A program made the position numbers and the translations under genes. From the NCBI GenBank assembly GCA_965207165.1, contig OZ242265.1, positions 496,001 to 560,000 on the forward strand: a stretch of 64,000 nucleotides of DNA. The letters run 5' to 3'. The notes below the pieces were generated by a model. It was not told the origin of the DNA and did no database searches. It saw only the letters and a program-made list of their open reading frames with translations. Each line of letters starts with the position of its first letter. The first letter of the stretch is position 1. This DNA comes from JAAXHV01 sp965207165 (GTDB lineage Bacteria > Pseudomonadota > Gammaproteobacteria > Eutrophobiales > Eutrophobiaceae). This document shows, piece after piece, positions 52,861 through 61,213 of the stretch.

Positions 52861-52888
52861 TATCATATGATATCAGATTATAATATCA
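52861..52888. promoter_or_regulatory. Palindromes upstream of the HicB gene
   Basis: TATCATATGATA (52861-52872) is a perfect 12-bp palindrome; TGATAT (52868-52873) and ATATCA (52883-52888) form another pair, overlapping a TATAAT -10 on the minus strand. They probably bind the HicB ribbon-helix-helix domain. Confidence 0.5.
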
Positions 52889-53037
52889 CATGTAAGTGCT
52901 TTTGTCATCACTTCAAACGGACCACCAATCCCCAGCCCTAAACCCTGTCATTTAAATCATTTCACGGATAAAACTGCACTGTAGCCTGAGTTAGGCTATT
53001 ATTTCCGTGTCGGCAAACAATTTCAGGGGACAAAAAG

Positions 53038-53448
53038 ATGACTACCAACCATGGCAGATGTGACTGTGGAAACATTGAATATGAATTTGATGATGAACCC
53101 GTAAATACCGTATTTTGCTATTGCAACACCTGTCAGTTGCATACAAATTCCGACAAATGGTTCGGTGTCTGGGTGCCCTTTGCAAAGTTCAGGATTACCA
53201 AAGGCACACCGTCAAGCTTTACCGCGGTGGGTGACTCGGGAAGTGAGACTCACCGCCTGTTTTGCGGCAACTGTTCGACAGTCCTGGGTCTCAAGTGCGA
53301 CGGTTTTGATTTATATTCCCTGTCAGCCAGCACGATTGCCGGTGGAGACAGGTTGAGGCCGACAATGCTTATCTACACCGCCGCTGCTCCAGCATGGGCT
53401 ATTTTCCCTGAAGGATTGCCAAAATACGATATCCTGCCCCCGGGATGA
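53038..53448 (+). CDS. GFA/CENP-V family zinc protein
   Basis: A 136-residue protein with the cysteine pattern of the glutathione-dependent formaldehyde-activating family: CDCG near the N-terminus, CYCNTC, and FCGNCS. Members bind zinc and some glutathione; most have no proven substrate. A GGGG-type ribosome site lies before the ATG. A hairpin covers its stop. Confidence 0.8.
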   Translation: MTTNHGRCDCGNIEYEFDDEPVNTVFCYCNTCQLHTNSDKWFGVWVPFAKFRITKGTPSSFTAVGDSGSETHRLFCGNCSTVLGLKCDGFDLYSLSASTIAGGDRLRPTMLIYTAAAPAWAIFPEGLPKYDILPPG

Positions 53449-53460
53449 TGTAATCCCGGG
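53439..53460 (+). terminator. Hairpin at the end of the GFA gene
   Basis: CCCGGGAT and ATCCCGGG form a perfect 8-bp stem around a 6-base loop that includes the TGA stop. No long T-run follows, so it is only a candidate terminator. Confidence 0.45.
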
Positions 53461-53612
53461 TTAAGGCTGGACAAATTCAGCAGATATAATTTTGCGCACT
53501 GCTTGATCCGGGACCGGAGATGGCAGTGATCTATGCGTGCCGGTAAAAAAACCTTGTTCATAATCTTCCATTCACCGTCTACCTTAAGCAGATTAAACAG
53601 GTCGGTGAATTT

Positions 53613-54029
53613 TCAATTAAATGGATTTACACACCTGGCTCCGGTGCCGGCGAAGTGGTCGATATTACGTGTGACAAGTGTCAAACCGTACTGCAAGGCC
53701 GTTGCGGCAATGAGCTTGTCAATGGCATTGGTATCGTCTGTCACAGCGAGAATCTCTCCCCATATCACAGTTGTGTCTGCATCTATCGGTAATAAAAAGT
53801 CTGCAAAATTGATCTGCAACTGATTATGCCATTGTCTCAGCCGGTCTGCCTGTTGCACATCGTTATAACGTGTCAGTCTGACAATACCCTTGTTAATCTC
53901 ACCCAGGGTTATTACGGATAAATAAAGAGAAGATTCGGAATCTTTGGCTTTCTTTATAAAGATACTGACGCCAGGGTTGGGCTGTCGTTTGGTAAATTGT
54001 GATATTACATTGGTATCCAATAAATACAC
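53613..54029 (-). CDS. PIN-domain toxin (FitB/VapC family)
   Basis: A 138-residue ribonuclease toxin. Acidic active-site residues are visible: D5 in LLDTNVIS, the glutamate in TLGEINKG and the aspartate in NAIDKLIAATA. The C-terminal LVTRNIDHFAG is typical. It follows its antitoxin by 7 bases. Confidence 0.9.
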   Translation of the reverse strand: MYLLDTNVISQFTKRQPNPGVSIFIKKAKDSESSLYLSVITLGEINKGIVRLTRYNDVQQADRLRQWHNQLQINFADFLLPIDADTTVIWGEILAVTDDTNAIDKLIAATALQYGLTLVTRNIDHFAGTGARCVNPFN

Positions 54030-54036
54030 GGCATGA

Positions 54037-54273
54037 TTAATCCATATTACGGGAATAAGCTGCAGGTCGTTTAAACAGTTCTTCCGTATCGATATCCAAC
54101 TTGGGTATATCCATTAACGCATCAGCTAGTGAGCGTTTTTCCAGTCTCCGTGAAACTGCTGATTTAAGGATAAACTTGATTTCCGCCTCCCGGGTTCGGC
54201 CATGCCGTATCGCCCTGATTTTCAGCGCCTTGTCCAAACTATTATCAATATCGCGGATTAGAATATCGGTCAT
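54037..54273 (-). CDS. FitA-type ribbon-helix-helix antitoxin
   Basis: A 78-residue antitoxin. Residues 1-45 form a ribbon-helix-helix DNA-binding unit (ILIRDIDNSLDKALKIRAIRH); the C-terminal part (LFKRPAAYSR) should wrap the toxin. GGGAGG precedes the ATG. Two palindromes upstream are its probable operator. Confidence 0.85.
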   Translation of the reverse strand: MTDILIRDIDNSLDKALKIRAIRHGRTREAEIKFILKSAVSRRLEKRSLADALMDIPKLDIDTEELFKRPAAYSRNMD

Positions 54274-54313
54274 GAATTGCCTCCCGGTAATAACTGGTAA
54301 AGATTATAATTTG

Positions 54314-54339
54314 TGATATATCAGATATATGATATATCA
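54314..54339. promoter_or_regulatory. Twin palindromic operator of the FitAB locus
   Basis: TGATATATCA occurs twice, at 54314-54323 and 54330-54339, 16 bp apart. A TATAAT -10 on the minus strand lies next to it (54303-54308). Confidence 0.65.
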
Positions 54340-54491
54340 ATCGTATCTCACGATAAATAATATTTGCAAACAGGTGTTATTTTTTTAACTGCGTGATACG
54401 GGTATATTCGCCATATCCCGGAAAATAACCTGCTAGTTCCTATCTTTCCGGTAATCGGACTCCGCTCAGGAGGCGTTTTGTTTGTTCCCGG

Positions 54492-55031
54492 CTATATCTT
54501 TTTCCATTCGACCAGGTCTTCAACTTTCAGTTTCTTTTTGGGCCAGCGAGGCATCCAGGCGGGAGGTTCTGCACGAAAGCCGACGCCGATACACAGGCTG
54601 GGGTCCAACTCGTCCGGCAGATCCAGCAACACCCGCATGGCTTCCGTACTGAAGGAAGTCATGGGGCCGGCGACCAGTCCGATTGCATGCGCGGCCAGGA
54701 GCATATTCTGCGAATAGTGTCCGACGTCGTAATAGACCTCTTCATAGCTCTTTACCAGGCAGTCATAGCCGGCCAGCGTCCAGTCGATGCAAATGAAGAT
54801 CAGTGCAGACGGTATTCCGGCTACCATTCCCGGGAAAAAGAGCTTGATTTTCTTAATCAGGTCCTCATCCGTTATACAGACAAAACGGTGAACGCGCGTA
54901 TTGCCGCCTGTCGGCGCCCAGCGCCCCGCTTCCAGAATAGTCCATAACATCTCATCGGGTACTACCTTGTCCTGGTCGTAGTATTTGGCGACCCGTCTGG
55001 TCCGGATCGCTTCCAGTGTGTCAAGCGTCAT
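54492..55031 (-). CDS. Nitroreductase-family flavoprotein
   Basis: A 179-residue FMN-dependent reductase. AIRTRRVAKYYDQD and AGRWAPTGGNTRVHRFV form the FMN-binding start; HYSQNMLLAAHAIGLVAGP and GFRAEPPAWMPR complete the family pattern. It is the last gene of a long minus-strand run and overlaps the gene before it by 11 bases. It could reduce flavin or an unsaturated intermediate for that pathway; substrate unknown. Confidence 0.87.
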   Translation of the reverse strand: MTLDTLEAIRTRRVAKYYDQDKVVPDEMLWTILEAGRWAPTGGNTRVHRFVCITDEDLIKKIKLFFPGMVAGIPSALIFICIDWTLAGYDCLVKSYEEVYYDVGHYSQNMLLAAHAIGLVAGPMTSFSTEAMRVLLDLPDELDPSLCIGVGFRAEPPAWMPRWPKKKLKVEDLVEWKKI

Positions 55032-55359
55032 TGTTGCTCTCCCCGAAGTCTCTCTCCTTTACTATTTGAGCCAGTTCGGTGATTTTTTCGCCCAGATATT
55101 GTTTGAAAGCATCCAGGTCACCGCCCTGCGTCCGGGCAGATTCGACCGGCATCCGCTTATTCAGGTCATCAAGGAATTTCGCCAGGTCTCCGGCGGATCT
55201 TGGCGCCCACATGCCGGCCATGCGGTCAGCTACACTGACCATGCGCAATACTGCATAATCCGGGGGTTCTTTTAGCAGTCCCTGGGCGCTGGTCAGAATA
55301 TAAGCGATTAATTCTATCGCTTCGTCTTCATTCAATGTGATGTTGTGGTTGCTATTCAT
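55021..55359 (-). CDS. Small unknown protein (possibly DUF6092)
   Basis: A 112-residue soluble, mainly helical protein. It resembles what I recall of DUF6092 (ELIAYILTSAQGLLKEPPDYA, RMVSVADRMAGMW), but this is from memory. No catalytic motif is evident. It sits between an MFS transporter (8-base gap) and the nitroreductase (overlap), so it belongs to the same operon. Confidence 0.6.
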   Translation of the reverse strand: MNSNHNITLNEDEAIELIAYILTSAQGLLKEPPDYAVLRMVSVADRMAGMWAPRSAGDLAKFLDDLNKRMPVESARTQGGDLDAFKQYLGEKITELAQIVKERDFGESNNDA

Positions 55360-55367
55360 ATTCCTCT

Positions 55368-56567
55368 CTACTGTTGTGCCAGGTCTCTGCGGTCTACAAA
55401 GGTAAATACGCCGGCGCCGATGATGAAAACCAATGCAGTGATAGTGAGCATGGCAGTAACACCCCAGAATTCCAGGGCAAAACCGTTGATGACAGGGCCG
55501 ATTACAGAGCCGAGAGCTTCGCTCGCGGGGATCAATGCAACAAAACGGCCAACCTTATCAACTTCGGCTATCAGTGCCATAATCAGACAAAAACCGGCGT
55601 TTATCCAGAACTGGAATGAGCAGACGAGCACCAGGTAAATCATATCCGATAAAGAAAGCCCATCCAGTAAAAGCAAGGTTAATACAATACATAGAATCGT
55701 AATGCCATAGCCGTAATACATGGGAATGCGTCTGCGAAACCAGGCAGCCAACGGTGCGCCAATTGCGCCAAACAGAGTCCCAATCGCTAAAGCATAACCA
55801 GTTGCCGCGGGCGAGAGATCGGCATAATGGGCAATCCTTTCAAAAAATGTCCATGCTCCACCGAATCCCAGCGTGAACGTTACCATCACCAGGTGAGCCA
55901 GCAAAGGTTGGGAGATAAGGCCTTTGCCTGTCTCAGCGCTCCCCAATTTGTTTTCGGTAATTCTTACCGGTGATTCTTTATCTGAATTATTGCTGGCGGG
56001 AATGATTGGGATTAACAATAAAGATAATAGTGTCGTTCCGCACATCAGGTAAACCACGCCGGCAAAACCGGCAGAGCCGCTTGCCCAGGGGAACAACGCC
56101 AATAATACGGCCGCGCTGCTCACGGAACAGATGATCATTGTGCTGAAGCCTTTCTCCGGCCTGGAACCGTCACCGAGTATGGTGATGGAGGGCGAAGCGA
56201 ATAAGCCACTGCTTAAACCGTTCAGCAAATTTAACCAGATCAGTGCCGGGTAATTCTCGGTCATGCCCATCAGGGCAAATGTAAGGCCCATCAGTACAAT
56301 ACCGATCGTACAGGTAACCCGCCAGTTTACTTCCCTGATCCAGAGGTAGGCGCTGGCCCCCGAGAGTCCGAATCCGGCAAAGAATACGCTGGCAAAAATT
56401 CCCAGCCGTGATTCCGGCCATTGGAATGATTCGGCGGCGGCACCGACTATTCCCGGCGTGACTGCCCCCGGCATAACGGCAAATGAAAACAGGAGGGCGG
56501 CAGCGAGGATAACCGGAAAACGATCCACATCAGGGTTTGCCGCCCCTGTGGTGATTGCAGTCATCAT
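55368..56567 (-). CDS. MFS transporter
   Basis: A 399-residue transporter with about 12 hydrophobic segments and a central loop rich in polar residues (about 188-212). It overlaps the racemase-like gene upstream by 4 bases, which ties it to the same pathway. The substrate is not readable; uptake of the compound or release of a product both fit. Confidence 0.85.
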   Translation of the reverse strand: MMTAITTGAANPDVDRFPVILAAALLFSFAVMPGAVTPGIVGAAAESFQWPESRLGIFASVFFAGFGLSGASAYLWIREVNWRVTCTIGIVLMGLTFALMGMTENYPALIWLNLLNGLSSGLFASPSITILGDGSRPEKGFSTMIICSVSSAAVLLALFPWASGSAGFAGVVYLMCGTTLLSLLLIPIIPASNNSDKESPVRITENKLGSAETGKGLISQPLLAHLVMVTFTLGFGGAWTFFERIAHYADLSPAATGYALAIGTLFGAIGAPLAAWFRRRIPMYYGYGITILCIVLTLLLLDGLSLSDMIYLVLVCSFQFWINAGFCLIMALIAEVDKVGRFVALIPASEALGSVIGPVINGFALEFWGVTAMLTITALVFIIGAGVFTFVDRRDLAQQ

Positions 56568-57280
56568 ATGCGCCGTGAAATACCGAGCGGTTCAGGGTAA
56601 CTGACCCGACTTGGCGATAAATCCAAATCTACAAGGGCTTCCGCAAGTTTTACGGCCGTCGAAGGACCGTCAACGACAGGGACCGGGTAGTCTTTTTCGT
56701 GGAGCCGTTCCTGTAATCGTTGTGCCAGGTGCGACGTTAATGTGCATGCAGGTATTATTACATGAGCGCGATCCTCGACAATTGCAGCTATCGCAGTTTG
56801 TTCGAGAACGTCCAGTGTTGTTGCATCACTGGAGCGGATACCTTCAAGACCACAGGACAGGTAGCGAATTGAAGCAAGCATTGATGCCAAGTGATGATGC
56901 GCCACCAGCCGTTCCATCAGCGTTATTTGCTGTAAGGGGTATAAAATTGAAAATTTGTAACCTAATGTGGCCGCCAGGTTCATGGCGGCATGCCCCGGAC
57001 CGATTACCGGTATATTTACCAGGCGCCGGCCTTCTTCCGCTCCCGGGTCTTCCATACAGTCAATGATGACGGCATCCGCCATGTCCTGCTCTGCGTCCAT
57101 AATTTGTTGCAGGATTTCCGGTAACATAAAACTGTCACTGGGGTCAGCCTCCGGCGGTACCCGCTTATCCAGCAGGCGCGTACTTATCTGCGTACCGGGT
57201 CTTGCCCAGCGTGCATACAGGGCCTGCCTGTCGGCCAGCAAGTCAGGATTTGATGTGGGCAGTACGACGCCGATCTTCAC
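56564..57280 (-). CDS. Asp/Glu/hydantoin racemase superfamily protein
   Basis: A 238-residue protein with both superfamily cysteines: C75 in IIDCMEDPG and C179 in IIPACTLTS. The C-x-x-DPG pattern is that of hydantoin racemases rather than aspartate racemase. The start is a GTG. It lies 9 bases downstream of a second family member and overlaps an MFS gene. Racemase, isomerase or decarboxylase activity is possible in this fold. Confidence 0.82.
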   Translation of the reverse strand: MKIGVVLPTSNPDLLADRQALYARWARPGTQISTRLLDKRVPPEADPSDSFMLPEILQQIMDAEQDMADAVIIDCMEDPGAEEGRRLVNIPVIGPGHAAMNLAATLGYKFSILYPLQQITLMERLVAHHHLASMLASIRYLSCGLEGIRSSDATTLDVLEQTAIAAIVEDRAHVIIPACTLTSHLAQRLQERLHEKDYPVPVVDGPSTAVKLAEALVDLDLSPSRVSYPEPLGISRRI

Positions 57281-57289
57281 AGGTCAACC

Positions 57290-58015
57290 TCATGGGTGAA
57301 TTATTTTTTTCCGGGGCGGGTCGGGGTAAGTCAGTTTGCTGTGACACAGGCGCAGGTCAACCAGGCTCTCAGCCAGTTTCACCGAGGCCGCCACCGGGTC
57401 GATGACCGGCACGTTAAAACCTTCTGCCGCCAGGTTTGATTTTATCTCCTCGACTATACCGCTCAGGCCTGTGCAATCAAATGTGATGGCTTCGGCGCGA
57501 TCTTCCGTCAATGCCAGCAAGGCTGCCTCTGTCATGGCACGGATGGATTTTTCCCGATCCTGGAATAATTCAAGCACCGGCATATTCATTACCCTTACGG
57601 ATGCAACCCGGTCCAGCACCCCATAAACACGGAACATCCGGTCCAGGTCAGGGATGTCCCGTTCCAGAATGGCCACCACGGAAAATTTTTGTGCCAGTGC
57701 GGTTGCTAGAGAGAAGGCTGCCTGGGCGACGCCAATCACCGGAATCGATGCAAGTTCCCTGGCTGCATCCAGACCCGGGTCGGATGCGCAGTTGATAATT
57801 ACCGCATCCATCCCGTCCGCCTGGGCTTTTTCCACCTGGCGCAAGGTGTCCGGCAGGGCCAGTGCTTCGTCGTATTCACTTTCTATAGATGCGGGGCCGC
57901 GTTCGATAATGACGTGGGAAAGTTCAGTATCAGGCCGCGCAACAGAGCCAAACTCACGCTCGCTTTCAGCGAGGACTTCCCTGGTGATGACCGGAGTGAT
58001 GATACGGATTTTCAT
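57290..58015 (-). CDS. Asp/Glu/hydantoin racemase superfamily protein
   Basis: A 241-residue paralogue of its neighbour, with C76 in IINCASDPGLDAAREL and C181 in TFDCTGLSG. The DPGLDAAREL stretch is close to hydantoin racemase. It lies between the luciferase-like oxidoreductase (15-base gap) and another racemase. Two adjacent members suggest different steps or a mixed complex. Confidence 0.83.
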   Translation of the reverse strand: MKIRIITPVITREVLAESEREFGSVARPDTELSHVIIERGPASIESEYDEALALPDTLRQVEKAQADGMDAVIINCASDPGLDAARELASIPVIGVAQAAFSLATALAQKFSVVAILERDIPDLDRMFRVYGVLDRVASVRVMNMPVLELFQDREKSIRAMTEAALLALTEDRAEAITFDCTGLSGIVEEIKSNLAAEGFNVPVIDPVAASVKLAESLVDLRLCHSKLTYPDPPRKKIIHP

Positions 58016-58030
58016 GATTTAAGAGTGTGA

Positions 58031-59074
58031 TTATTTCCGTAACAGGGGCATCACTTCCTCGGCAAACAGGCGCATGCCGCCCAGCCAGCGGCCCGCCCAT
58101 CCGGAAAAACCGCCGGTATCCACGTCAACATCATCACAGGCCACGAAGGAACACATCATCTCATTAAACCCCATTTCAAAAACTGCTGATTGTAATTTTT
58201 CAGCTATCGTATCAGGCCGTCCGAATACCATCAGGTCGGGGTCGGCCCCTTCAGGGACGATTGCCTGCGTCGCGGTCTGGGGTTCCGTATCGATAGGAAA
58301 ACTGGTGATCTCATGGACATTTTTCCTTGCCTTGACTTCGTTTTCATCATTGCGGAATACAATGTAAGCAGAACGCAATGCAGTGTAATCTTCTACAGGT
58401 CGTCCTGCTGCCTGCCATTCTTCCTGAAATGCGTTCACTACAGTGCGCACCGTTTCATCATGACCCCACATCATCGCCAGGGCGTCACCTTGTTGCGCCG
58501 CAATCCGCGGCATCAACCTTTTACTGGTATTGCAGGCAATATAAATCGGCGGGTTTGGTTTTTGTATGGGTTTGGGACTTAATATGGCATCTCTCAACTG
58601 GAAATGCTCGCCGGCGTAATTGGCAAGTTCCTCGGTCCACATGCACTTCATCACTTCGATGGTTTCTATAAGGATCTGCCGTCTCTCCTGAATAGTGCCG
58701 GGGAAGCGCTGGCCGATCATCTCATACTGGTGCCAGTCGTCCCCGGCGCCCAGTCCGACACTGACGCGCCCATCGGAAATGACGTCAATCGACGCGATGG
58801 TCTTTGCCAGCAGGGGAGCAAAGCGCCTCACTGCCGGGGTTGCCATGGATCCTACGCGGATTGTTGTCGTGCTTGCCGCAATGGCAGAGAGAAAACTCCA
58901 GGTGTCAAATATCTCAATATCTCTCGGGATGGGGGCGTGGCCGGTGATATTATCCTGGGTCCAGATGGTTTCAAAACCCAGTCGCTCCGCTTCGCGGGCA
59001 ACGGTTTGGTAAAATGGGAAGGTAAAGCCGTCACCGTAACCCATGAACAGGCTATATCTTCGCTCATCAATCAT
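58031..59074 (-). CDS. Luciferase-like (LLM class) flavin-dependent oxidoreductase
   Basis: A 347-residue TIM-barrel enzyme using FMN or F420. AREAERLGFETIWTQDN, TTTIRVGSMATPAVRRFAPL, ISDGRVSVGLGAGDDWHQ and FGRPDTIAEKL are family features. The ATG at 59074 is used; a TTG 15 bases earlier is in frame. In an operon with ring-cleavage-like proteins it may hydroxylate or oxidise a heterocycle, as RutA does for uracil; this is inference. Confidence 0.85.
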   Translation of the reverse strand: MIDERRYSLFMGYGDGFTFPFYQTVAREAERLGFETIWTQDNITGHAPIPRDIEIFDTWSFLSAIAASTTTIRVGSMATPAVRRFAPLLAKTIASIDVISDGRVSVGLGAGDDWHQYEMIGQRFPGTIQERRQILIETIEVMKCMWTEELANYAGEHFQLRDAILSPKPIQKPNPPIYIACNTSKRLMPRIAAQQGDALAMMWGHDETVRTVVNAFQEEWQAAGRPVEDYTALRSAYIVFRNDENEVKARKNVHEITSFPIDTEPQTATQAIVPEGADPDLMVFGRPDTIAEKLQSAVFEMGFNEMMCSFVACDDVDVDTGGFSGWAGRWLGGMRLFAEEVMPLLRK

Positions 59075-59138
59075 TCGGTCTGGCCTCAAACTCGCCTTAT
59101 CATTTCCGCCGCAACTCGCAATAAGAGACTATGGCAGG

Positions 59139-60221
59139 TCAGGCATCACAGAATATCCTGCCGTTTTCTGCAAATACCTTGTCGTCAAGCAGGATCTTTG
59201 GTTGCAGGACTGTCCAGTCCCAATGGACGGATGACTTACTCAATGCCATATCCAATTCCATACCTCCAATGTTGCTGAGCATACTCAGATCACCCATGCC
59301 GCAGGTGATGGAACTGTAGACCCGTTCCCATTCCTGGCTCTGGGTGAGCAGGGCATTGGGGTTATTGCCGATATTGAAATGTACCGGGCCGTTATAAGCG
59401 CCGTCATCGCCTAATTCTTCCAGCCATTGTTCCAGGCGTGAGGCAAGCACAGGGTCACCGCCTATATTGACCAGGCGGCCATTCTCAAAGGTAAGACGGA
59501 CAGGGGTATCCGGTTTTTCGTGATAGTCAGGGTGGTACAACAGGGTTCCGTCTACATTAATGGTTCCGTTGCCAAGCCCTATGGGCACCAGTACTCCAGG
59601 CTGGGCAGGCGGCAAAAATGCCCACGGCGCTTTCCATTCTTTCTTGTCGGGATCCCACAGAAACCCGTCTCCCGCGGCGCCGTCAAGGTCAGCTATATCC
59701 AGGGTGAATTCATCTTGTCCGGTGATAACGGTACAGAATTTTGCTTCGGTAAAGCGCTCGGCAATCCGGTCCGCATGGCGCCTGATCGCGTGAATATCGG
59801 TATGCAGCATGGTGCGGATCAAAACATCATCCATAAACGGCCCGCCAATGCCGTCACCCGGACAGAGGATGCGTGCCCCATTATTAATGGCATCGATGAT
59901 AAATGTTGCATAGCCTACTGCCATATCGATAATCAGGTCGGCTTCCATTGCCGCCGCGGCGAGCATGGACGGCCAGTGCGAACCGGGTTGGTAGGTCGCA
60001 CCGCCTTTCGGAATACGGCATTCAACCCGGATGGCCTCTGCTCCCATTGTCTGCGCCAGTCCGTGAAACGTTGCAACGACGTAATCGGGTGTGCGGGCAT
60101 CGCTGATAATCAATACCTTGTGCTCCGGTTGCAGGTTACAGACGTCCCTGTATATGAGGTTAACAACTTCAATGAAATCGGGTTTGAGTCTCGACGAGTT
60201 GTCAGGGGTAATGGCTGCCAT
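59139..60221 (-). CDS. NicX-like dioxygenase / aminopeptidase-T-like protein
   Basis: A 360-residue protein of the family shared by M29-type 'leucyl aminopeptidases' and 2,5-dihydroxypyridine 5,6-dioxygenase NicX. The likely iron ligands H281 (GPVHFNIG), H333 and D335 (VHWDW) match the spacing I recall for NicX (H265, H318, D320), which favours a ring-cleaving dioxygenase. The ATG at 60221 has GAGGA about 9 bases before it; the frame extends upstream without likeness. It follows a racemase-like gene by 20 bases. Confidence 0.75.
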   Translation of the reverse strand: MAAITPDNSSRLKPDFIEVVNLIYRDVCNLQPEHKVLIISDARTPDYVVATFHGLAQTMGAEAIRVECRIPKGGATYQPGSHWPSMLAAAAMEADLIIDMAVGYATFIIDAINNGARILCPGDGIGGPFMDDVLIRTMLHTDIHAIRRHADRIAERFTEAKFCTVITGQDEFTLDIADLDGAAGDGFLWDPDKKEWKAPWAFLPPAQPGVLVPIGLGNGTINVDGTLLYHPDYHEKPDTPVRLTFENGRLVNIGGDPVLASRLEQWLEELGDDGAYNGPVHFNIGNNPNALLTQSQEWERVYSSITCGMGDLSMLSNIGGMELDMALSKSSVHWDWTVLQPKILLDDKVFAENGRIFCDA

Positions 60222-60241
60222 GGTGTGAAATCCTCTGTTAT

Positions 60242-61024
60242 TCAGTTTACGGTAATACGGTTGCCGACAGGTGGTTCGTCCTGAAACAGTCCGAATCCCT
60301 CTATACTCTCTTCGGGTGGCGGAGCACAACTCCATTTTCGACTTGGCTTCCAGCCGAACCTGTTTTTGATGTCTGCCAGATGCTCTGCCATTTTATAAGC
60401 CGCATAAACGCTATCAACGACCGGCACATCCAGTTGTTCCTGCAGCCGCCGGTAAAAACCGAATTCAAGGGTACAACCGAGAATAATGCCTTCCGCAAAG
60501 TCATTTTTGATCGCTTCACCTGCATGCTGCAACATGGCTTGTTCCGTGAGTTGTTTATTGTGCAGGAAGTCGGTCGTAGTCAGGCCCATCACCCGTATGG
60601 ATGCCAGTTGTCTGCCGTAACCGTAATGATGAATATTGTCATGCATCTGGTTCACTTCTTTCTGGCTGCCGACAATGACTGAAAACCGGTTGCACAGGTT
60701 GGCCATGATTTGAATACTGGCCTGGCATGGCCCTACTACGACCATTTCTCCGGATATTTCCCGTGCGTCGGCAAGGATGGGATCGTAAAAACAACCAATT
60801 ACTGCTGCATCATAATGGTTGTTTGCCGCATGGCGTACCAGGCGGATGATATCGGTATAAAACAGCGCTTCATAGGCGCGGTATTCCAGGTCAACGGGGG
60901 AAGGCGATGTATTAAGTGATACCACATCCACTACAGCCTCTGCTGATTTTATATCCCTTATCAGAGCTGCGATTGCCTCATCGGCATAAGGCCGCCCCAA
61001 TGGATTAACCCAGATGATTTTCAT
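60242..61024 (-). CDS. Asp/Glu/hydantoin racemase superfamily protein
   Basis: A 260-residue third member, with C78 in VIGCFYDPILADAREI and C184 in ILGCTLEFG. It is the first gene of the minus-strand run toward 54492. Sequence is more distant from the other two than they are from each other. Maleate isomerase (NicE) belongs to the same superfamily, which matters next to NicX-like proteins. Confidence 0.82.
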   Translation of the reverse strand: MKIIWVNPLGRPYADEAIAALIRDIKSAEAVVDVVSLNTSPSPVDLEYRAYEALFYTDIIRLVRHAANNHYDAAVIGCFYDPILADAREISGEMVVVGPCQASIQIMANLCNRFSVIVGSQKEVNQMHDNIHHYGYGRQLASIRVMGLTTTDFLHNKQLTEQAMLQHAGEAIKNDFAEGIILGCTLEFGFYRRLQEQLDVPVVDSVYAAYKMAEHLADIKNRFGWKPSRKWSCAPPPEESIEGFGLFQDEPPVGNRITVN

Positions 61025-61157
61025 GTCGATTTATTGGCGGAGTGGACAAGGATACGGGAATAAGCATAACTGATGCTATAACTGTAATCTATCAGATTGT
61101 TGGAAAGTAAAATTCGTGTTTTTCACATGTACACGGAAAACGGGTTCACTTAAGGTG

Positions 61158-61176
61158 TTCTGGAGGTAATCCAGAA
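61158..61176. promoter_or_regulatory. Inverted repeat before the plus-strand NicX-like gene
   Basis: TTCTGGA and TCCAGAA are separated by 5 bases, in the divergent region between the racemase and NicX-like genes. It could be a regulator site; no regulator gene is in this island. Confidence 0.45.
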
Positions 61177-61213
61177 TAAAAATAACGGGTTTATTCCTGA
61201 TACTATAGACAGC

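Noticed and set aside
59139..60221. Leucyl aminopeptidase (M29)
   Set aside because: Kept only as an alternative; the H...H-x-D spacing fits NicX better, though this is not proven.
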